This document shows, one piece after another, positions 7,792 to 16,701 of a stretch of 58,965 nt of DNA. The position numbers and the translations under genes were made by a program. Under the pieces are notes generated by a model, which was not told the origin of the DNA, searched no databases, and saw only the letters and a list, made by a program, of their open reading frames with translations. Numbering within the stretch: position 1 is the first letter of the stretch; each line of letters starts with the position of its first letter. This DNA comes from Mycobacterium sp. 852002-40037_SCH5390672 (GTDB lineage: Bacteria > Actinomycetota > Actinomycetes > Mycobacteriales > Mycobacteriaceae). The DNA lies in assembly GCF_001665875.1 (NCBI RefSeq), contig NZ_LZTA01000095.1, positions 1-58,965 on the forward strand, written 5' to 3'.

Positions 7792-8823
7792 TCAGCAGAA
7801 GCGGACGTTCAATGTCGCCAGGCCGAAGATCTTTCGGCCATTGGACTTCGCGCCGACAATGACGACACCGGTGCGGGTCGCAGGGTCCAGTGACTTGATC
7901 CGACCGCTGAACTCGATGTCTGCGCCCTCGGTAGCGGACACGATCGCGGGCTGGGACAGTCGCACCGCGTAGCGGGTAACCCCACCGGGGTCGCCCGACC
8001 ATGCCGAGCCGTATCCGGCACCCAGACCCATGGTCAGCATGCCGTGGGCGATCACATCTGGCTGCCCCGCCAGTTTGGCGATGTTCTCGTCCCAGTGAAG
8101 TGGGTTGGCGTCGCAAGCGACGCCGGCGTAGTTCACCAGGTCGCCGCGAGAGAGTCGGGCGTGGTGCACCGGTAGGTCGTCGCCGACGTTCACGTCGTCG
8201 AAGGACAGTGTTCCCGGGGTGCGCGTCGTACCTCCTTGGGCGATCCGAACCTCGCCCGCGGGGCGCACCGTCTTGTGGTACGCCGCGTCGGAGTAGTCGA
8301 TTCCGGCGAGGTTCACGTCGTGCATCATCACTTGCTGCGCGGTCGTCCTGATCGCCGGATCGACATCCTCGGCGGTGATGCCGACGACGGTGGTGTGCAG
8401 CGTGTGCACCCGCTCGCCGGCAGTGTCGGTGAAAGTGTTGGTCACGGTGATCAGGTCTCTGCCGGCGATCCTGCGCACCGATGACAGCTCGACGTCAATG
8501 TGCAGTTCGTCGCCGGCGACGATCGGTCGGTGCTGTTCGAAGACTTCTTCGGTCTGCAGGTACATCTCGTAGCCGATGACCACCGATTCGAACAGGTGCC
8601 GATTGGCTGCCATGGCCGGGGCCGACGTGAACGTCAGCGGCGCCACCAGGCCCGAATATCCCAGCTCAGCAGCGGCGGCGACATCCCAGTGCGCGGGGTG
8701 ATAGTCCTGCACGGCACGGGCGAACTCGCGCACCTTCTCGCGGCCGACCTCGTATGTGTCGTCGACCTGGTAGTAATGGCCGACCCGCAATTCGATTGCC
8801 GACAGTTCTGCTGCTGCGGTCAT
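7792..8823 (-). CDS. fused (3R)-hydroxyacyl-ACP dehydratase, HadA/HadB type
   Basis: This 343-residue protein has two hot-dog domains. The N-terminal half (about 1-170) resembles HadA/MaoC_N, with YEVGREKVREFARAVQDYHP near the start. The C-terminal half (about 200-343) resembles HadB and has the hydratase motif CDANPLHWDE with Asp238 and His243 as the expected catalytic pair. Such proteins remove water from 3-hydroxyacyl thioesters in mycolic-acid FAS-II elongation or related lipid metabolism; in the classical system the two halves are separate subunits. I chose ATG 8823 over a start at 8868 because the homology begins at VGHYYQVDDTYEVG. It converges on nirD with an 85-base gap and has no operon partner. 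Exact substrate unknown. Confidence 0.85.
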   Translation of the reverse strand: MTAAAELSAIELRVGHYYQVDDTYEVGREKVREFARAVQDYHPAHWDVAAAAELGYSGLVAPLTFTSAPAMAANRHLFESVVIGYEMYLQTEEVFEQHRPIVAGDELHIDVELSSVRRIAGRDLITVTNTFTDTAGERVHTLHTTVVGITAEDVDPAIRTTAQQVMMHDVNLAGIDYSDAAYHKTVRPAGEVRIAQGGTTRTPGTLSFDDVNVGDDLPVHHARLSRGDLVNYAGVACDANPLHWDENIAKLAGQPDVIAHGMLTMGLGAGYGSAWSGDPGGVTRYAVRLSQPAIVSATEGADIEFSGRIKSLDPATRTGVVIVGAKSNGRKIFGLATLNVRFC

Positions 8824-9293
8824 GAATTTGCTCAACTCTCTTATCGCGTGTTCGCCGGGGCCGACCAAAGCACACTAACGTGCGAACACCGTCGCAAAAG
8901 TCGCCGGCCGCTCACCGGTTTGTCTCCGGGCGACCTTTTGATCCTCGTCACGCCCTGTCACAGTGGCTGGATCATCGTCCCCGCATTCGACGAGGCGGCG
9001 TCATCGCCGATGTGATGGTTGACTTTCGCACGGTCCTCGGCCCTCGCGTCGCGGCGCAAATGAGAGTCGCGACGGCATGCTGCGCGCGCGCAGGGCGCCG
9101 GGCCGGCACTCGCCTGGAGGAAATGGACACCAGAGGCGGCCGGGCTGTCCGAGTGCGCCGAGACAGATCACATGAGCGTCCCCGGCAGCCGCTTCATGAC
9201 TTACCGGGGACTAAGCGTACGGCAGGCCCGGGACAGCCGCGCGCCTGAACGCTGCTCTACACGATACGACAACGGCGAAACCTTCCCGCGCGG
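8824..9293. other. intergenic region without recognisable gene
   Basis: About 470 bases lie between the dehydratase start and the end of the GAF-ANTAR gene. ORFs on both strands are short, arginine-rich and lack ribosome binding sites. It must contain the dehydratase promoter (minus strand). I see no repeat, RNA gene or strong terminator. Confidence 0.5.
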
Positions 9294-9980
9294 CTATCGC
9301 GACTGGATCACGCGTTCGGCGAGGTCACGGATCGGCGTATTCGTCTGTTGGGAAAGCTTTTTCAGCATCTCGAAAGCGCTGACGGCATCGATGTCAAACC
9401 GTTCCATGAGGATGCCTTTAGCTTGGCCGATGTGATCTCTGCTGGCCAGCGCGGACTCGAACTGGTGCAGCGTGTTGGTAGCCGCAAGGGCGATCGCGGC
9501 ATGCGTGGCCAGCATCGCTCCCAGTGCTTCGGCTTCCTGGGTGAACGCGTGTGGCGTCCGCCCGAGCAGATTGAGCGCCCCGGCACCGCCGCGGTGTGTG
9601 TAGAGCTGAAACGACAACATGCTGTAGATGCCCAGTTGTGTTGCTTCGGCAGCGAATTGGGGCCACCGCGGTTCAGTGCGCAGGTCGGTGCAGCGGATCA
9701 TCGGGTCAGCCAACGCCGCCTGCAGGCAGGGTCCTTGTTGTAACCGTTGTTGGGCGTCGTCGAGTTCCTTAGCAATCGGATCGGTGGGCGCCAGCGAGTC
9801 AAACCGCTCCTGATCGACAAGTAGCACGTCGGCGTGATCGACGCCGCGGATCAGTTCGACCGCGGTCGCAGTGACACGGGCCAGCGTATCTTCCACGCGA
9901 GCCCCCTGGAGGGGGAAGTTGTTGGCAAGTTCGGCCATCGCCCAGCTCAATTGCTGGTCATATACTGCGCCGTTAGACAT
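9294..9980 (-). CDS. GAF-ANTAR domain RNA-binding antiterminator
   Basis: The 228-residue protein has a GAF domain (about residues 20-160, with DHADVLLVDQERFDSLAPTD and the QGPCLQAALAD stretch) and a C-terminal ANTAR domain (about 168-225; ASRDHIGQAKGILMERF, then FEMLKKLSQQTNTPIRDLAE). ANTAR proteins bind paired hexaloop hairpins in mRNA leaders and stop terminator formation. Many mycobacterial ones are activated by a histidine kinase or by GAF ligands. I chose ATG 9980 because GCGGGA lies a few bases upstream; the ORF runs 16 codons further with no support. The gene stands alone between a dehydratase and a PPE gene. A palindrome lies about 50 bases upstream of the start. Target RNAs are not evident. 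Confidence 0.92.
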   Translation of the reverse strand: MSNGAVYDQQLSWAMAELANNFPLQGARVEDTLARVTATAVELIRGVDHADVLLVDQERFDSLAPTDPIAKELDDAQQRLQQGPCLQAALADPMIRCTDLRTEPRWPQFAAEATQLGIYSMLSFQLYTHRGGAGALNLLGRTPHAFTQEAEALGAMLATHAAIALAATNTLHQFESALASRDHIGQAKGILMERFDIDAVSAFEMLKKLSQQTNTPIRDLAERVIQSR

Positions 9981-10030
9981 AACGTCCCGCTTTCTGCACG
10001 GGCTCCACGCGTCCAAAGGCCGCACCATAG

Positions 10031-10047
10031 ATACTGCCCTCCAGTAT
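10031..10047. repeat. palindrome upstream of the GAF-ANTAR gene
   Basis: ATACTG-CCCTC-CAGTAT is a perfect 6-bp inverted repeat with a 5-base spacer, about 50 bases before the start codon on the transcribed strand. It could be an operator or a leader hairpin. The loop is five bases, so it is not the hexaloop known for ANTAR targets. Confidence 0.4.
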
Positions 10048-10204
10048 GCGCTTCCGGCGCCGGGACGACTTCAACGGCTGGTTCTACCGTCCCATTTGGT
10101 CTGACGCGGACTCTCCGCGAAAAACGTGAAAGCACGGCCCGCGGTTTCCTTTGGAGTCGACCAGCTTGTACACCCTTTGACGGCGTGGTGACCGATTTGG
10201 TGCA

Positions 10205-11578
10205 TTACCCGGCTACCGGCGAATTTGGAATCAGCGATACCCGCAAGCCGACGCGCTGCACCGCGCCCTCGGACTCGCGACCGACCATGCCGCCCAATGG
10301 CAGCTTGGACACCGTGGCGCCGGGTGGGGCCGCGGGTGCTGCTGCGGCCCCACCCGGCGTGGCGACCGCGCTGAGAGCGTGCAGCGGGGTGACCGACGAA
10401 ACCGTTTCCCCCCAACTCGGCGGTACGGACAAGGTGCTGAGTGCACTGGCTTGGCCCACGCTCGCTGAGGCGCCCTGACCCAGTCCCGCCAGCGGCTCGA
10501 GGTTTCCCAAACCGGCCGCCGCGCCCGCGCCTCCCATGCCTGCGATTCCGGCGCTGCCCTCGGCCCCCAAGATGGAACCGGCGCCCGCTTCATCGAGTGC
10601 CAATCCCTGGTAATCCAGGTCGAGGCCGTAGAGGTCGAGTCCGATTCCACCGCCGTCGGCGATCAAACCGGCCCCGTCGGCGCCGTATCCGGCCGCTTCG
10701 GATGCCAGGCCGGCCGTGGCTCCGTCCGCTGCCGGTGCGGCAGCGAGCGCCGAAGCCAGTCCCGAGGCCGCGCCCGCACCGGTGCTCGCGCTCTTTGTCG
10801 CCCCCTTGCCCGAGGCGCCGGTCAAACTCGACAGTGAACTGAGTGGGGCGGAGGCTCCCGACGATCCCAGCGACGCCCCCGTGCCCATCGCCGCCTGCGA
10901 CAGACCGGCGCTCGAGGATGAGCCGGGGCTTGAGAGGCCTTGCAGAGTCTGGGGCACCGCCGAGACCCACTGAGTCGCCGTTGACTGCGCGCTGCTACCG
11001 GATTGGGCTGCTGCGTGGGTGACGGCGCCGATGTGGCCGGCGAGGCCGGCCGGATTGGTCGACTGCGGTGGCGCCAACACCCGCGAAAGTGTCGACGCCG
11101 AGGCGGAATTGGCGGCGTAGTTGTACATCGCGGCGGCGTCCTGGGCCCACATCTCGCTGTACTCGGCCTCGGCCGCCATGATGGCCGGCGTGTTCTGCCC
11201 GACGATGTTGGTCTGGATCAACGCCAGGACCCGAGCGCGGTTGGCCGCGACCAGCGGAGGTGGCACCGTCATCGCGTACGCGGTTTCGAAGGCCGCGGCG
11301 GCGGCCGTGGCCTGCGTGGCCGCCTGCCCGCATTGCCCGGCGGTCGCCGTCATCCACGCTATGTAGGGCATGACCGCGGCTGCCATCGACATCGACGCCG
11401 GCCCCGACCAGGACTCGTCGGTCAGGGTCGCGATCACGCTGTGGTAGCTGCTGGCGCCGTCAGCCAGTTCGGCGGCCAGCGACTCCCATCCCGCGGCGGC
11501 AGCCAGCAAGGTCGCGGGCCCGGGCCCCAGGTACATCCGACCGGAGTTGATCTCTGGTGGTAATGCGCCAAAATCCAT
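10205..11578 (-). CDS. PPE family protein, SVP subgroup
   Basis: This 457-residue PPE protein starts MDFGALPPEINSGRMYLGPG, with the PPE motif at residues 7-9. The ~180-residue PPE helical bundle is followed by a long Ala/Ser/Gly-rich region. The SVP signature SVPPSWGE lies near residue 385 and a conserved proline-rich tail follows. PPE proteins pair with PE proteins, bind EspG and leave the cell by type VII secretion, ending at the surface or in host membranes. The WxG-type export element is expected at the tip of the helical bundle (ESWSGP). No PE gene is adjacent. Start supported by AGGGAT 6 bases upstream. Confidence 0.93.
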   Translation of the reverse strand: MDFGALPPEINSGRMYLGPGPATLLAAAAGWESLAAELADGASSYHSVIATLTDESWSGPASMSMAAAVMPYIAWMTATAGQCGQAATQATAAAAAFETAYAMTVPPPLVAANRARVLALIQTNIVGQNTPAIMAAEAEYSEMWAQDAAAMYNYAANSASASTLSRVLAPPQSTNPAGLAGHIGAVTHAAAQSGSSAQSTATQWVSAVPQTLQGLSSPGSSSSAGLSQAAMGTGASLGSSGASAPLSSLSSLTGASGKGATKSASTGAGAASGLASALAAAPAADGATAGLASEAAGYGADGAGLIADGGGIGLDLYGLDLDYQGLALDEAGAGSILGAEGSAGIAGMGGAGAAAGLGNLEPLAGLGQGASASVGQASALSTLSVPPSWGETVSSVTPLHALSAVATPGGAAAAPAAPPGATVSKLPLGGMVGRESEGAVQRVGLRVSLIPNSPVAG

Positions 11579-11910
11579 TTCTATCCCTAATTTCTTGGTT
11601 GACCTTGCTGACGCCGTGGCATCGGATTGACGTTGGTGGTGTCACACACGACGTCTGGTCAGCAGTTGAAGCAGTTGTGAGTGAGTGAAAGTCGCCAAAG
11701 CGTCGCGCAAAGGCGGCATGGTGAACGACGAGTCGGCGGTTCGCGGCTTGACCGCGGGATCGGCGAGTTGGCGCACCGATTTCAGGCGAAATCGGCTTCG
11801 ATAGCGAAGATCGCAAGCGGATGAGCCGACGCCAAGGACGCGGAACCTGTTGGTGGCTGGCGTTTAACCTGCCGCAATGGCGTTGTGCGCCGAGGAACTG
11901 CCGTGCCTGA
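11579..11910. other. intergenic region upstream of the PPE gene
   Basis: About 330 bases with no credible ORF. It should hold the promoter of the minus-strand PPE gene and the 3' end of the preceding minus-strand unit. Nothing else is recognised. Confidence 0.5.
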
Positions 11911-12357
11911 TCAGCAGCGGGCGACGCAGAATCGGATCAGAAGATTCTGGTCAACCCGGCTTGATGCCGGTGCACGGGCGGGCGCATCGACCCGCTGCTG
12001 ATACCCAATTACCCCAACCGTCGGGGGCACCGCAGATCCGGGCGAGCGCGGCGTTGAAAGCGCCAAAGTGGTTGGTCGATCACGCTTTAGCCCGCCGCTT
12101 TTGAACGCCTTGTCATCGTTGACGGTGGACCCAACGCCAAGATGACGGACAGGAACCGAGTCGTTGTGCAACTGGGTCGGGCCAGAAACCGGGCTGGTCG
12201 ATGATGCCACTACCTGTGGCTGAGAGCTGTCGGTTGTCGTCTCGGCGCGCAAAGCCCCGCACCCGAGCACAGCTGCAAGGAGGGCCAGCACAGCAACAAT
12301 GGTGGACGCAGGCTGTCGTCGTGACCACCGTGAAGACTTTGCAACTCCGAAACGCAC
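11911..12357 (-). CDS. possible small secreted or lipoprotein (148 aa)
   Basis: From a GTG at 12357 the reading frame gives a basic N-region (VAKSSRWSRRQPAS), a hydrophobic core (TIVAVLALLAAVLGCGAL) with a lipobox-like VLGC, and then a Ser/Thr/Pro-rich mature part. This is the pattern of an exported lipoprotein. It follows the membrane protein gene by 62 bases on the same strand and may end that operon. There is no good ribosome binding site, and the last third is poorly protein-like, so either the start or the frame may be wrong. No family recognised. Confidence 0.35.
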   Translation of the reverse strand: MRFGVAKSSRWSRRQPASTIVAVLALLAAVLGCGALRAETTTDSSQPQVVASSTSPVSGPTQLHNDSVPVRHLGVGSTVNDDKAFKSGGLKRDRPTTLALSTPRSPGSAVPPTVGVIGYQQRVDAPARAPASSRVDQNLLIRFCVARC

Positions 12358-12419
12358 AGTGCCACTTACGCTACCAGCTGCGATGCCGCGCCTGCCAGCA
12401 AGCCACGCCGTGGCGCCGG

Positions 12420-13673
12420 TCAGATCATCCGCGGTCCGCCGAAACCCGGAACGGCGCCCACCGGGATCAGCGCGAACGCGATGACGAGCAGAATGAACAC
12501 TCGCAACGTCTTTGATGCGATCGCGTGCTCGATCTCCGGGCGACCGGCTGCGAAAAGGATGAACACGGTCGTGATGTCGAAGGCCACGATCGTCAGCCAG
12601 CGGGTCCAGTCGTAGCCGGTGAGGAAAACCGGGATGACCAACAACAGGCCGGTGATAACCCATGGCATTCTGCCTTGCAGCGCCTCGACGAAAGCGCGCA
12701 GCGGTACGCCGGAAAGTCCACTGATTCCCCACAGCGTCACCGCCAGCGCGGCGGCACCGAATATCAAAGAGACGGTGAGGCCGAGCATTCCGATGTGGCC
12801 GACGGCGCGGATGGCATCCAAGATTCCGTTGTCGTAGTTGGGCATCACGTTGCGGCACACCCAGTCGTGATAGTCCGTCTTGCTGGACCGCCCGTCGATC
12901 ACGAAGCGCACCAGCGTTTGCGGCGACGTGACCGTGGCGAAGGGGTTGGGCATCAGTTGATGCGGTACGGCCGCGCACAGTTGGGCGGCGATGTCGTGAC
13001 GACCGAACGCCGCCACCACGGCCGTGGCGATGACCCCCGGTGTCACGGCGACGAGCATTCCAAGGCGCTGGGTGGTTTCCAGCGCGCCGCCGAGGACGAT
13101 GACCGCCAGCACGGCCCCCAATGCGAACTGCAGCCCTATGGCTTCGTGCACGAGGGTCAGCGTCGCGGTGGCGGCACCGTAAATCGCGCACCATCCCATC
13201 GCGACGGCGCGGGACCGGGTGAACGTCAAGGTCGAGCTGAACAGCGCCAGGGCCGCCCCACCGAACAGGTCCGGCCGAGCCGAGAACGCCGCAAACGGTA
13301 TGCCGAACGGCAGCAACGGAATCACCGTCGCCACCATCAGCCGGCGCTCCGATCGCCGGCGACTGAAGAGCACCACGCCCGCGACCGTTGCCAGGCCGCA
13401 CAAGTAGATCGCCGTTGACAGCCACCGCAGACCGAGCGTGGCCGCGAAGTAGTGTCCCGGGAGCGAGCGAACCAATTCACCCGCGAGGCCGCGCCGGACG
13501 AATCCGTGTCTGTAGTCGGCGGTGTAGTACGACATCCAGTAGACGTCGAGCGGAACGACCCTGATCGCGAACCACAGCACCACCGCCGCCCACGCCGCAA
13601 TCGCGGCGCCGATACCTACGTACAAAAGGTGATGCCGTGCATGGGCATTCGTCTCAGCGCTCAAGTCCAGCAT
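12420..13673 (-). CDS. polytopic membrane protein of the acyltransferase operon
   Basis: The 417 residues contain roughly ten hydrophobic segments, beginning LLYVGIGAAIAAWAAVVLWF. The first outer loop holds YTADYRHGFVRRGLAGE, a pattern seen in uncharacterised membrane proteins of polysaccharide and glycolipid clusters. The later loop around residues 215-265 (FGRHDIAAQLCAAVPHQL to KTDYHDWVCRN) is polar. The topology fits a GT-C-like glycosyltransferase or a flippase-like protein, but no catalytic motif is certain. The ATG overlaps the stop of the upstream acyltransferase by one base (TGATG), so the two are translationally coupled. Function is inferred from the neighbours as glycolipid assembly or export. 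Confidence 0.85.
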   Translation of the reverse strand: MLDLSAETNAHARHHLLYVGIGAAIAAWAAVVLWFAIRVVPLDVYWMSYYTADYRHGFVRRGLAGELVRSLPGHYFAATLGLRWLSTAIYLCGLATVAGVVLFSRRRSERRLMVATVIPLLPFGIPFAAFSARPDLFGGAALALFSSTLTFTRSRAVAMGWCAIYGAATATLTLVHEAIGLQFALGAVLAVIVLGGALETTQRLGMLVAVTPGVIATAVVAAFGRHDIAAQLCAAVPHQLMPNPFATVTSPQTLVRFVIDGRSSKTDYHDWVCRNVMPNYDNGILDAIRAVGHIGMLGLTVSLIFGAAALAVTLWGISGLSGVPLRAFVEALQGRMPWVITGLLLVIPVFLTGYDWTRWLTIVAFDITTVFILFAAGRPEIEHAIASKTLRVFILLVIAFALIPVGAVPGFGGPRMI

Positions 13674-15019
13674 CAGATCCGACCCTCGTGAACGGCGGTG
13701 GCGGACAGGTGCAGGTCGGCCAGCGCGCTACAAGCGAGCTCGCACGTAGTTGTGGTGTTGTCGGTGCCGCTGCGGTACGCAACGACAGTGAGAAACCGGC
13801 TAGCGTTGACCGTTCCTGTGCCGCAGAACAATTGGCCATGGGCTTGCTCGATGCGAGCCTGCGTCATGCCCTGCTCGGCAAGCCGCATCGAGACCTCGGA
13901 TGCATCCGCACCATCGATGCGGCTGACGGCGTCATCGAGACGCCCGAGATTGGAACATCCCACCGGCAGTTGGCCGGACGACATGGCGATGCCTTCGGCG
14001 CGCCGGACCAGCCATCGTGGCGTGAACGGGATGAGTGGCAGTCCGGCGAGCATTTCGTTGGGCTGTTGCTCCAGGGACGTCAGCGATCTCTTGACATCGG
14101 CGCGCACACCGGTCAAGTCATCGGCCACCGCTGTGCCGTCGACCGTTAGCGTGATCGAGGTCAGCGCGTTGGCGCGGTCGTCGTCGGGGGCGCGGTCGCT
14201 CACCGGGAGCACCACCGTCACAGAGTTTCCGTCGTGCAGCACTCTGCCCATCCGGTGAGCCAGGCGAGCCGCGAACGCGACGAAGAGCGTGTTGCTGCTT
14301 CCGTTGAGGCTGCGCGCTCGTGCTTCCCATGCCGCCGCGTCGGTTTGGATCGTTACCGACGGCGAGGTGTTCGGGTCGTCGCCGGCCCGGGGGAGCATCA
14401 TCGCGGGCCGCCGAGCCTTCGGCTGAACCTGCTGATCCGACGAGACCTTGCGCAATATCAGCAGAGTCGCGATCAGCGCTCGGATTGCCGCAGGCAGAGC
14501 GACAACGGCATCGGCCAGGTCCGCACACACCGCACGCCACCGGCTGCGTGAATTCGGCTGTGGATAACCAAGATCGCGTCGTTCACCCTTGACCGCTTCG
14601 GCAACGGCTGTCGCCGTGGCGAGCCCGTCGACGACGCAGTGTGATGCCACCAAGGTGACCGCCGCACCGCCGTCGTCCAGCGGCAGCACACCGAGGTGAA
14701 ACGTCGGGCCGTGCTCGGGGTCCACTCGCACCTGCGCGCGCCTTTCGAGCCACGCGCCGATCTCCGGCCGCGGTTGCCGCCGTTCGCACGCGATGTCGGG
14801 CGAGTGGCTGTCGACGACCCAGCGATGACGCCCGAAGGGCAGCGGCGATCGCTCGATCCGGCGTCCGAGCAGGCCGGCACTGAGATTGTCTTTGAAGGCT
14901 CGCACTTCGTCGATGCTCACGTCGCGGTCGTAGACCCACGTGCATTGCACCGTGCTGCCTTGACCGGTAGCGCGCAGCCGTAGGAAAGCGGCCTGGTCCA
15001 GCAGCGCCAGCCTTGTCAC
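13673..15019 (-). CDS. condensation-domain / PapA-like acyltransferase (second copy)
   Basis: This 448-residue protein of the condensation/wax-ester-synthase superfamily has the active-site motif His127-x3-Asp131-Gly132 (SHCVVDG). A second conserved block, VTVVLPVSDRAPDDDRANAL, matches the solvent-channel region of these acyltransferases. They transfer acyl groups from CoA or ACP to alcohol groups. I use the GTG at 15019, which overlaps the TAG of the permease gene by one base. The frame stays open upstream to 15601, but that part is antisense shadow of the permease. It differs clearly from the other acyltransferase in this operon, so the two probably acylate different positions. Confidence 0.85.
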   Translation of the reverse strand: MTRLALLDQAAFLRLRATGQGSTVQCTWVYDRDVSIDEVRAFKDNLSAGLLGRRIERSPLPFGRHRWVVDSHSPDIACERRQPRPEIGAWLERRAQVRVDPEHGPTFHLGVLPLDDGGAAVTLVASHCVVDGLATATAVAEAVKGERRDLGYPQPNSRSRWRAVCADLADAVVALPAAIRALIATLLILRKVSSDQQVQPKARRPAMMLPRAGDDPNTSPSVTIQTDAAAWEARARSLNGSSNTLFVAFAARLAHRMGRVLHDGNSVTVVLPVSDRAPDDDRANALTSITLTVDGTAVADDLTGVRADVKRSLTSLEQQPNEMLAGLPLIPFTPRWLVRRAEGIAMSSGQLPVGCSNLGRLDDAVSRIDGADASEVSMRLAEQGMTQARIEQAHGQLFCGTGTVNASRFLTVVAYRSGTDNTTTTCELACSALADLHLSATAVHEGRI

Positions 15020-16665
15020 TAGCAACCCGCCTCGGCCGCAGCGCGATACCCGCGCACCGCGGCCGGCGCGAACACGGCGACGAGAACGCCGCCCCACAGG
15101 CCTGCCTGCCACAGCGGCGACAGCACCGGCCCGCCCTCCGCGAGCGCACGCATCGCCTCGATCGTCGGTGATATGGGCGAAAATCGCACCACCGGTTGCA
15201 GCCAGCCCGGGAACACCTCGGCGGGCGCCACACCGGTGTTGAGGAACAGCAACACTACGCACCCGGCGCCCAGCCAGGTCACCATCGCTTTGCCGTCCGC
15301 GCGGGCGGCGATGGCGATGACCAATGTCGCCATCCCCGCCGAAATCACCACGGGCACCAGCACAAAGGCCGGCATTGCGAGCCAGCCACAGCTGAATCGC
15401 AGACCCAAGGCGATCCCGAAGATGGTGAGCACAAGGGCGGACGCGGTGGTTCGGGTGGCTTCGGCGACCAGTCGGCCCGCCACGGTGCTGGCCCGATGAA
15501 CCGGCTGCACCCACAGCCTGGTCAGCACACCGGACTCCCGCTCTGACGGCAAAGTCAGACCGGCACCGAGGGTTCCGAACACGGCGCCGACCACCGCGCA
15601 CATGGGAACCAGCCCGTACAGGCTGTCGTGTCCGGTTACGGCCAGGACGGATTTGCCTACCAGCAGTTTGTAGATGATGAGCAGAAAGGTCGGAAACAAC
15701 AGCGCCTGCACCGCGACGATCGGGTCGCGCCGCCAGCGGCGCAGTAGCCGCCCCGCCTCCGAAGCGCTTTGGCTGACGAAGGCCATCAGCGATGTCAGAT
15801 ACGGAATCGCTTGCCGTGCATCGGTGTCAACAGCGATCCGGGACTGATCTACAGACGCATCACGGACCGGCACGGTGTCTTGACGCGCCTTGCGAACGAT
15901 CCGGGCGGCGCCCGGACTTCCTGCGCTGACGCGTCGCTGCATGCGCACCGCGAGTCCGCCGAAAAGGACCAGCAATCCAAGGCACCACATCATTGTCACC
16001 GCCAGATCCCCACCGGTGACGTGACCGGTGGCAAGGCCGCGCAGCGTCTCGGTGACCTGTGACACCGGTTGGTAGCGAATGAACGGTCCAAGCCATGTGG
16101 GAAACGATTCCGCCGGAGCGATGCCAGTGGACAACAGGACCAGGACCAGCTGGGGGAGGAGCAGTAATTGGCTCGACGATTCGACGGTGCCGACCCAGGA
16201 GCCCAGAGCGTCCGCACCGAGACACACCGCCATTGCGAACGCCACGACGATGATCACGAACAGCGCCGCGTCCCCCGGGCCGCCTTGCGGCCGTAAGCCA
16301 AACGACCATCCGACCGCAAGAGAAGCGACCAGCGCGATGATCGTGCGTATGAAGCAGTAGAGCATCCGCGCGCCCAGCGGTACGGCCGCAGGAACCGGCA
16401 GGGTACGAAGCCGGGACCCGAAGCCCGACAACCGGTCTCGCGCTGCACGGTCGGCAGTGGTCATCGCCCCGAATAGCATCGCCTGCACAATGACTACCGG
16501 AAGGACGTATTGCGGATAGGTCATCGGGCCGGTGTGGATTAGGCCGCCCAGGACCAGGGTGAATCCCAGGAAACAGCCCACCGGTGCCACTGCCGCAAAC
16601 AGTAGGTCGGCGTCGCGCCGGGATCCTGACATCGTGCGCAAGGTGAGTGCCACCAGGGCACTCAT
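15019..16665 (-). CDS. ABC-2 type permease, two permease domains fused
   Basis: The 548 residues contain two ABC-2 membrane domains in tandem. The first (about 1-250) has SYPQY-like MTYPQYVLPVVIVQAMLFG and a Val-Ala-Pro-ala loop (STGIAPAESFPTWLGPFIRYQPVSQ). The second (about 300-548) has LPSERESGVLTRLWVQPVHR and NTGVAPAEVFPGWLQPVVRF. These repeat features correspond to DrrB and DrrC, the separate permeases that export phthiocerol lipids in M. tuberculosis. No nucleotide-binding subunit is encoded beside it. The start is strongly supported by GGGAGGT 8 bases before the ATG. It follows the first acyltransferase by 36 bases and overlaps the next gene by one. Confidence 0.88.
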   Translation of the reverse strand: MSALVALTLRTMSGSRRDADLLFAAVAPVGCFLGFTLVLGGLIHTGPMTYPQYVLPVVIVQAMLFGAMTTADRAARDRLSGFGSRLRTLPVPAAVPLGARMLYCFIRTIIALVASLAVGWSFGLRPQGGPGDAALFVIIVVAFAMAVCLGADALGSWVGTVESSSQLLLLPQLVLVLLSTGIAPAESFPTWLGPFIRYQPVSQVTETLRGLATGHVTGGDLAVTMMWCLGLLVLFGGLAVRMQRRVSAGSPGAARIVRKARQDTVPVRDASVDQSRIAVDTDARQAIPYLTSLMAFVSQSASEAGRLLRRWRRDPIVAVQALLFPTFLLIIYKLLVGKSVLAVTGHDSLYGLVPMCAVVGAVFGTLGAGLTLPSERESGVLTRLWVQPVHRASTVAGRLVAEATRTTASALVLTIFGIALGLRFSCGWLAMPAFVLVPVVISAGMATLVIAIAARADGKAMVTWLGAGCVVLLFLNTGVAPAEVFPGWLQPVVRFSPISPTIEAMRALAEGGPVLSPLWQAGLWGGVLVAVFAPAAVRGYRAAAEAGC

Positions 16666-16701
16666 ACCGAGACCTCCCGCGGTGGCAGGACGGGACGGAC
16701 A

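Noticed and set aside
12420..13425. Upstream two-thirds of a 504-residue minus-strand ORF overlapping the membrane protein gene
   Set aside because: Arg/Gly-rich shadow frame of the real membrane protein; only its last 148 codons, beyond that gene, look protein-like and were kept separately.
15020..15601. N-terminal extension of the second acyltransferase ORF
   Set aside because: This part overlaps the permease coding sequence in another frame and is Arg-rich; the GTG overlapping the permease stop is the natural start.
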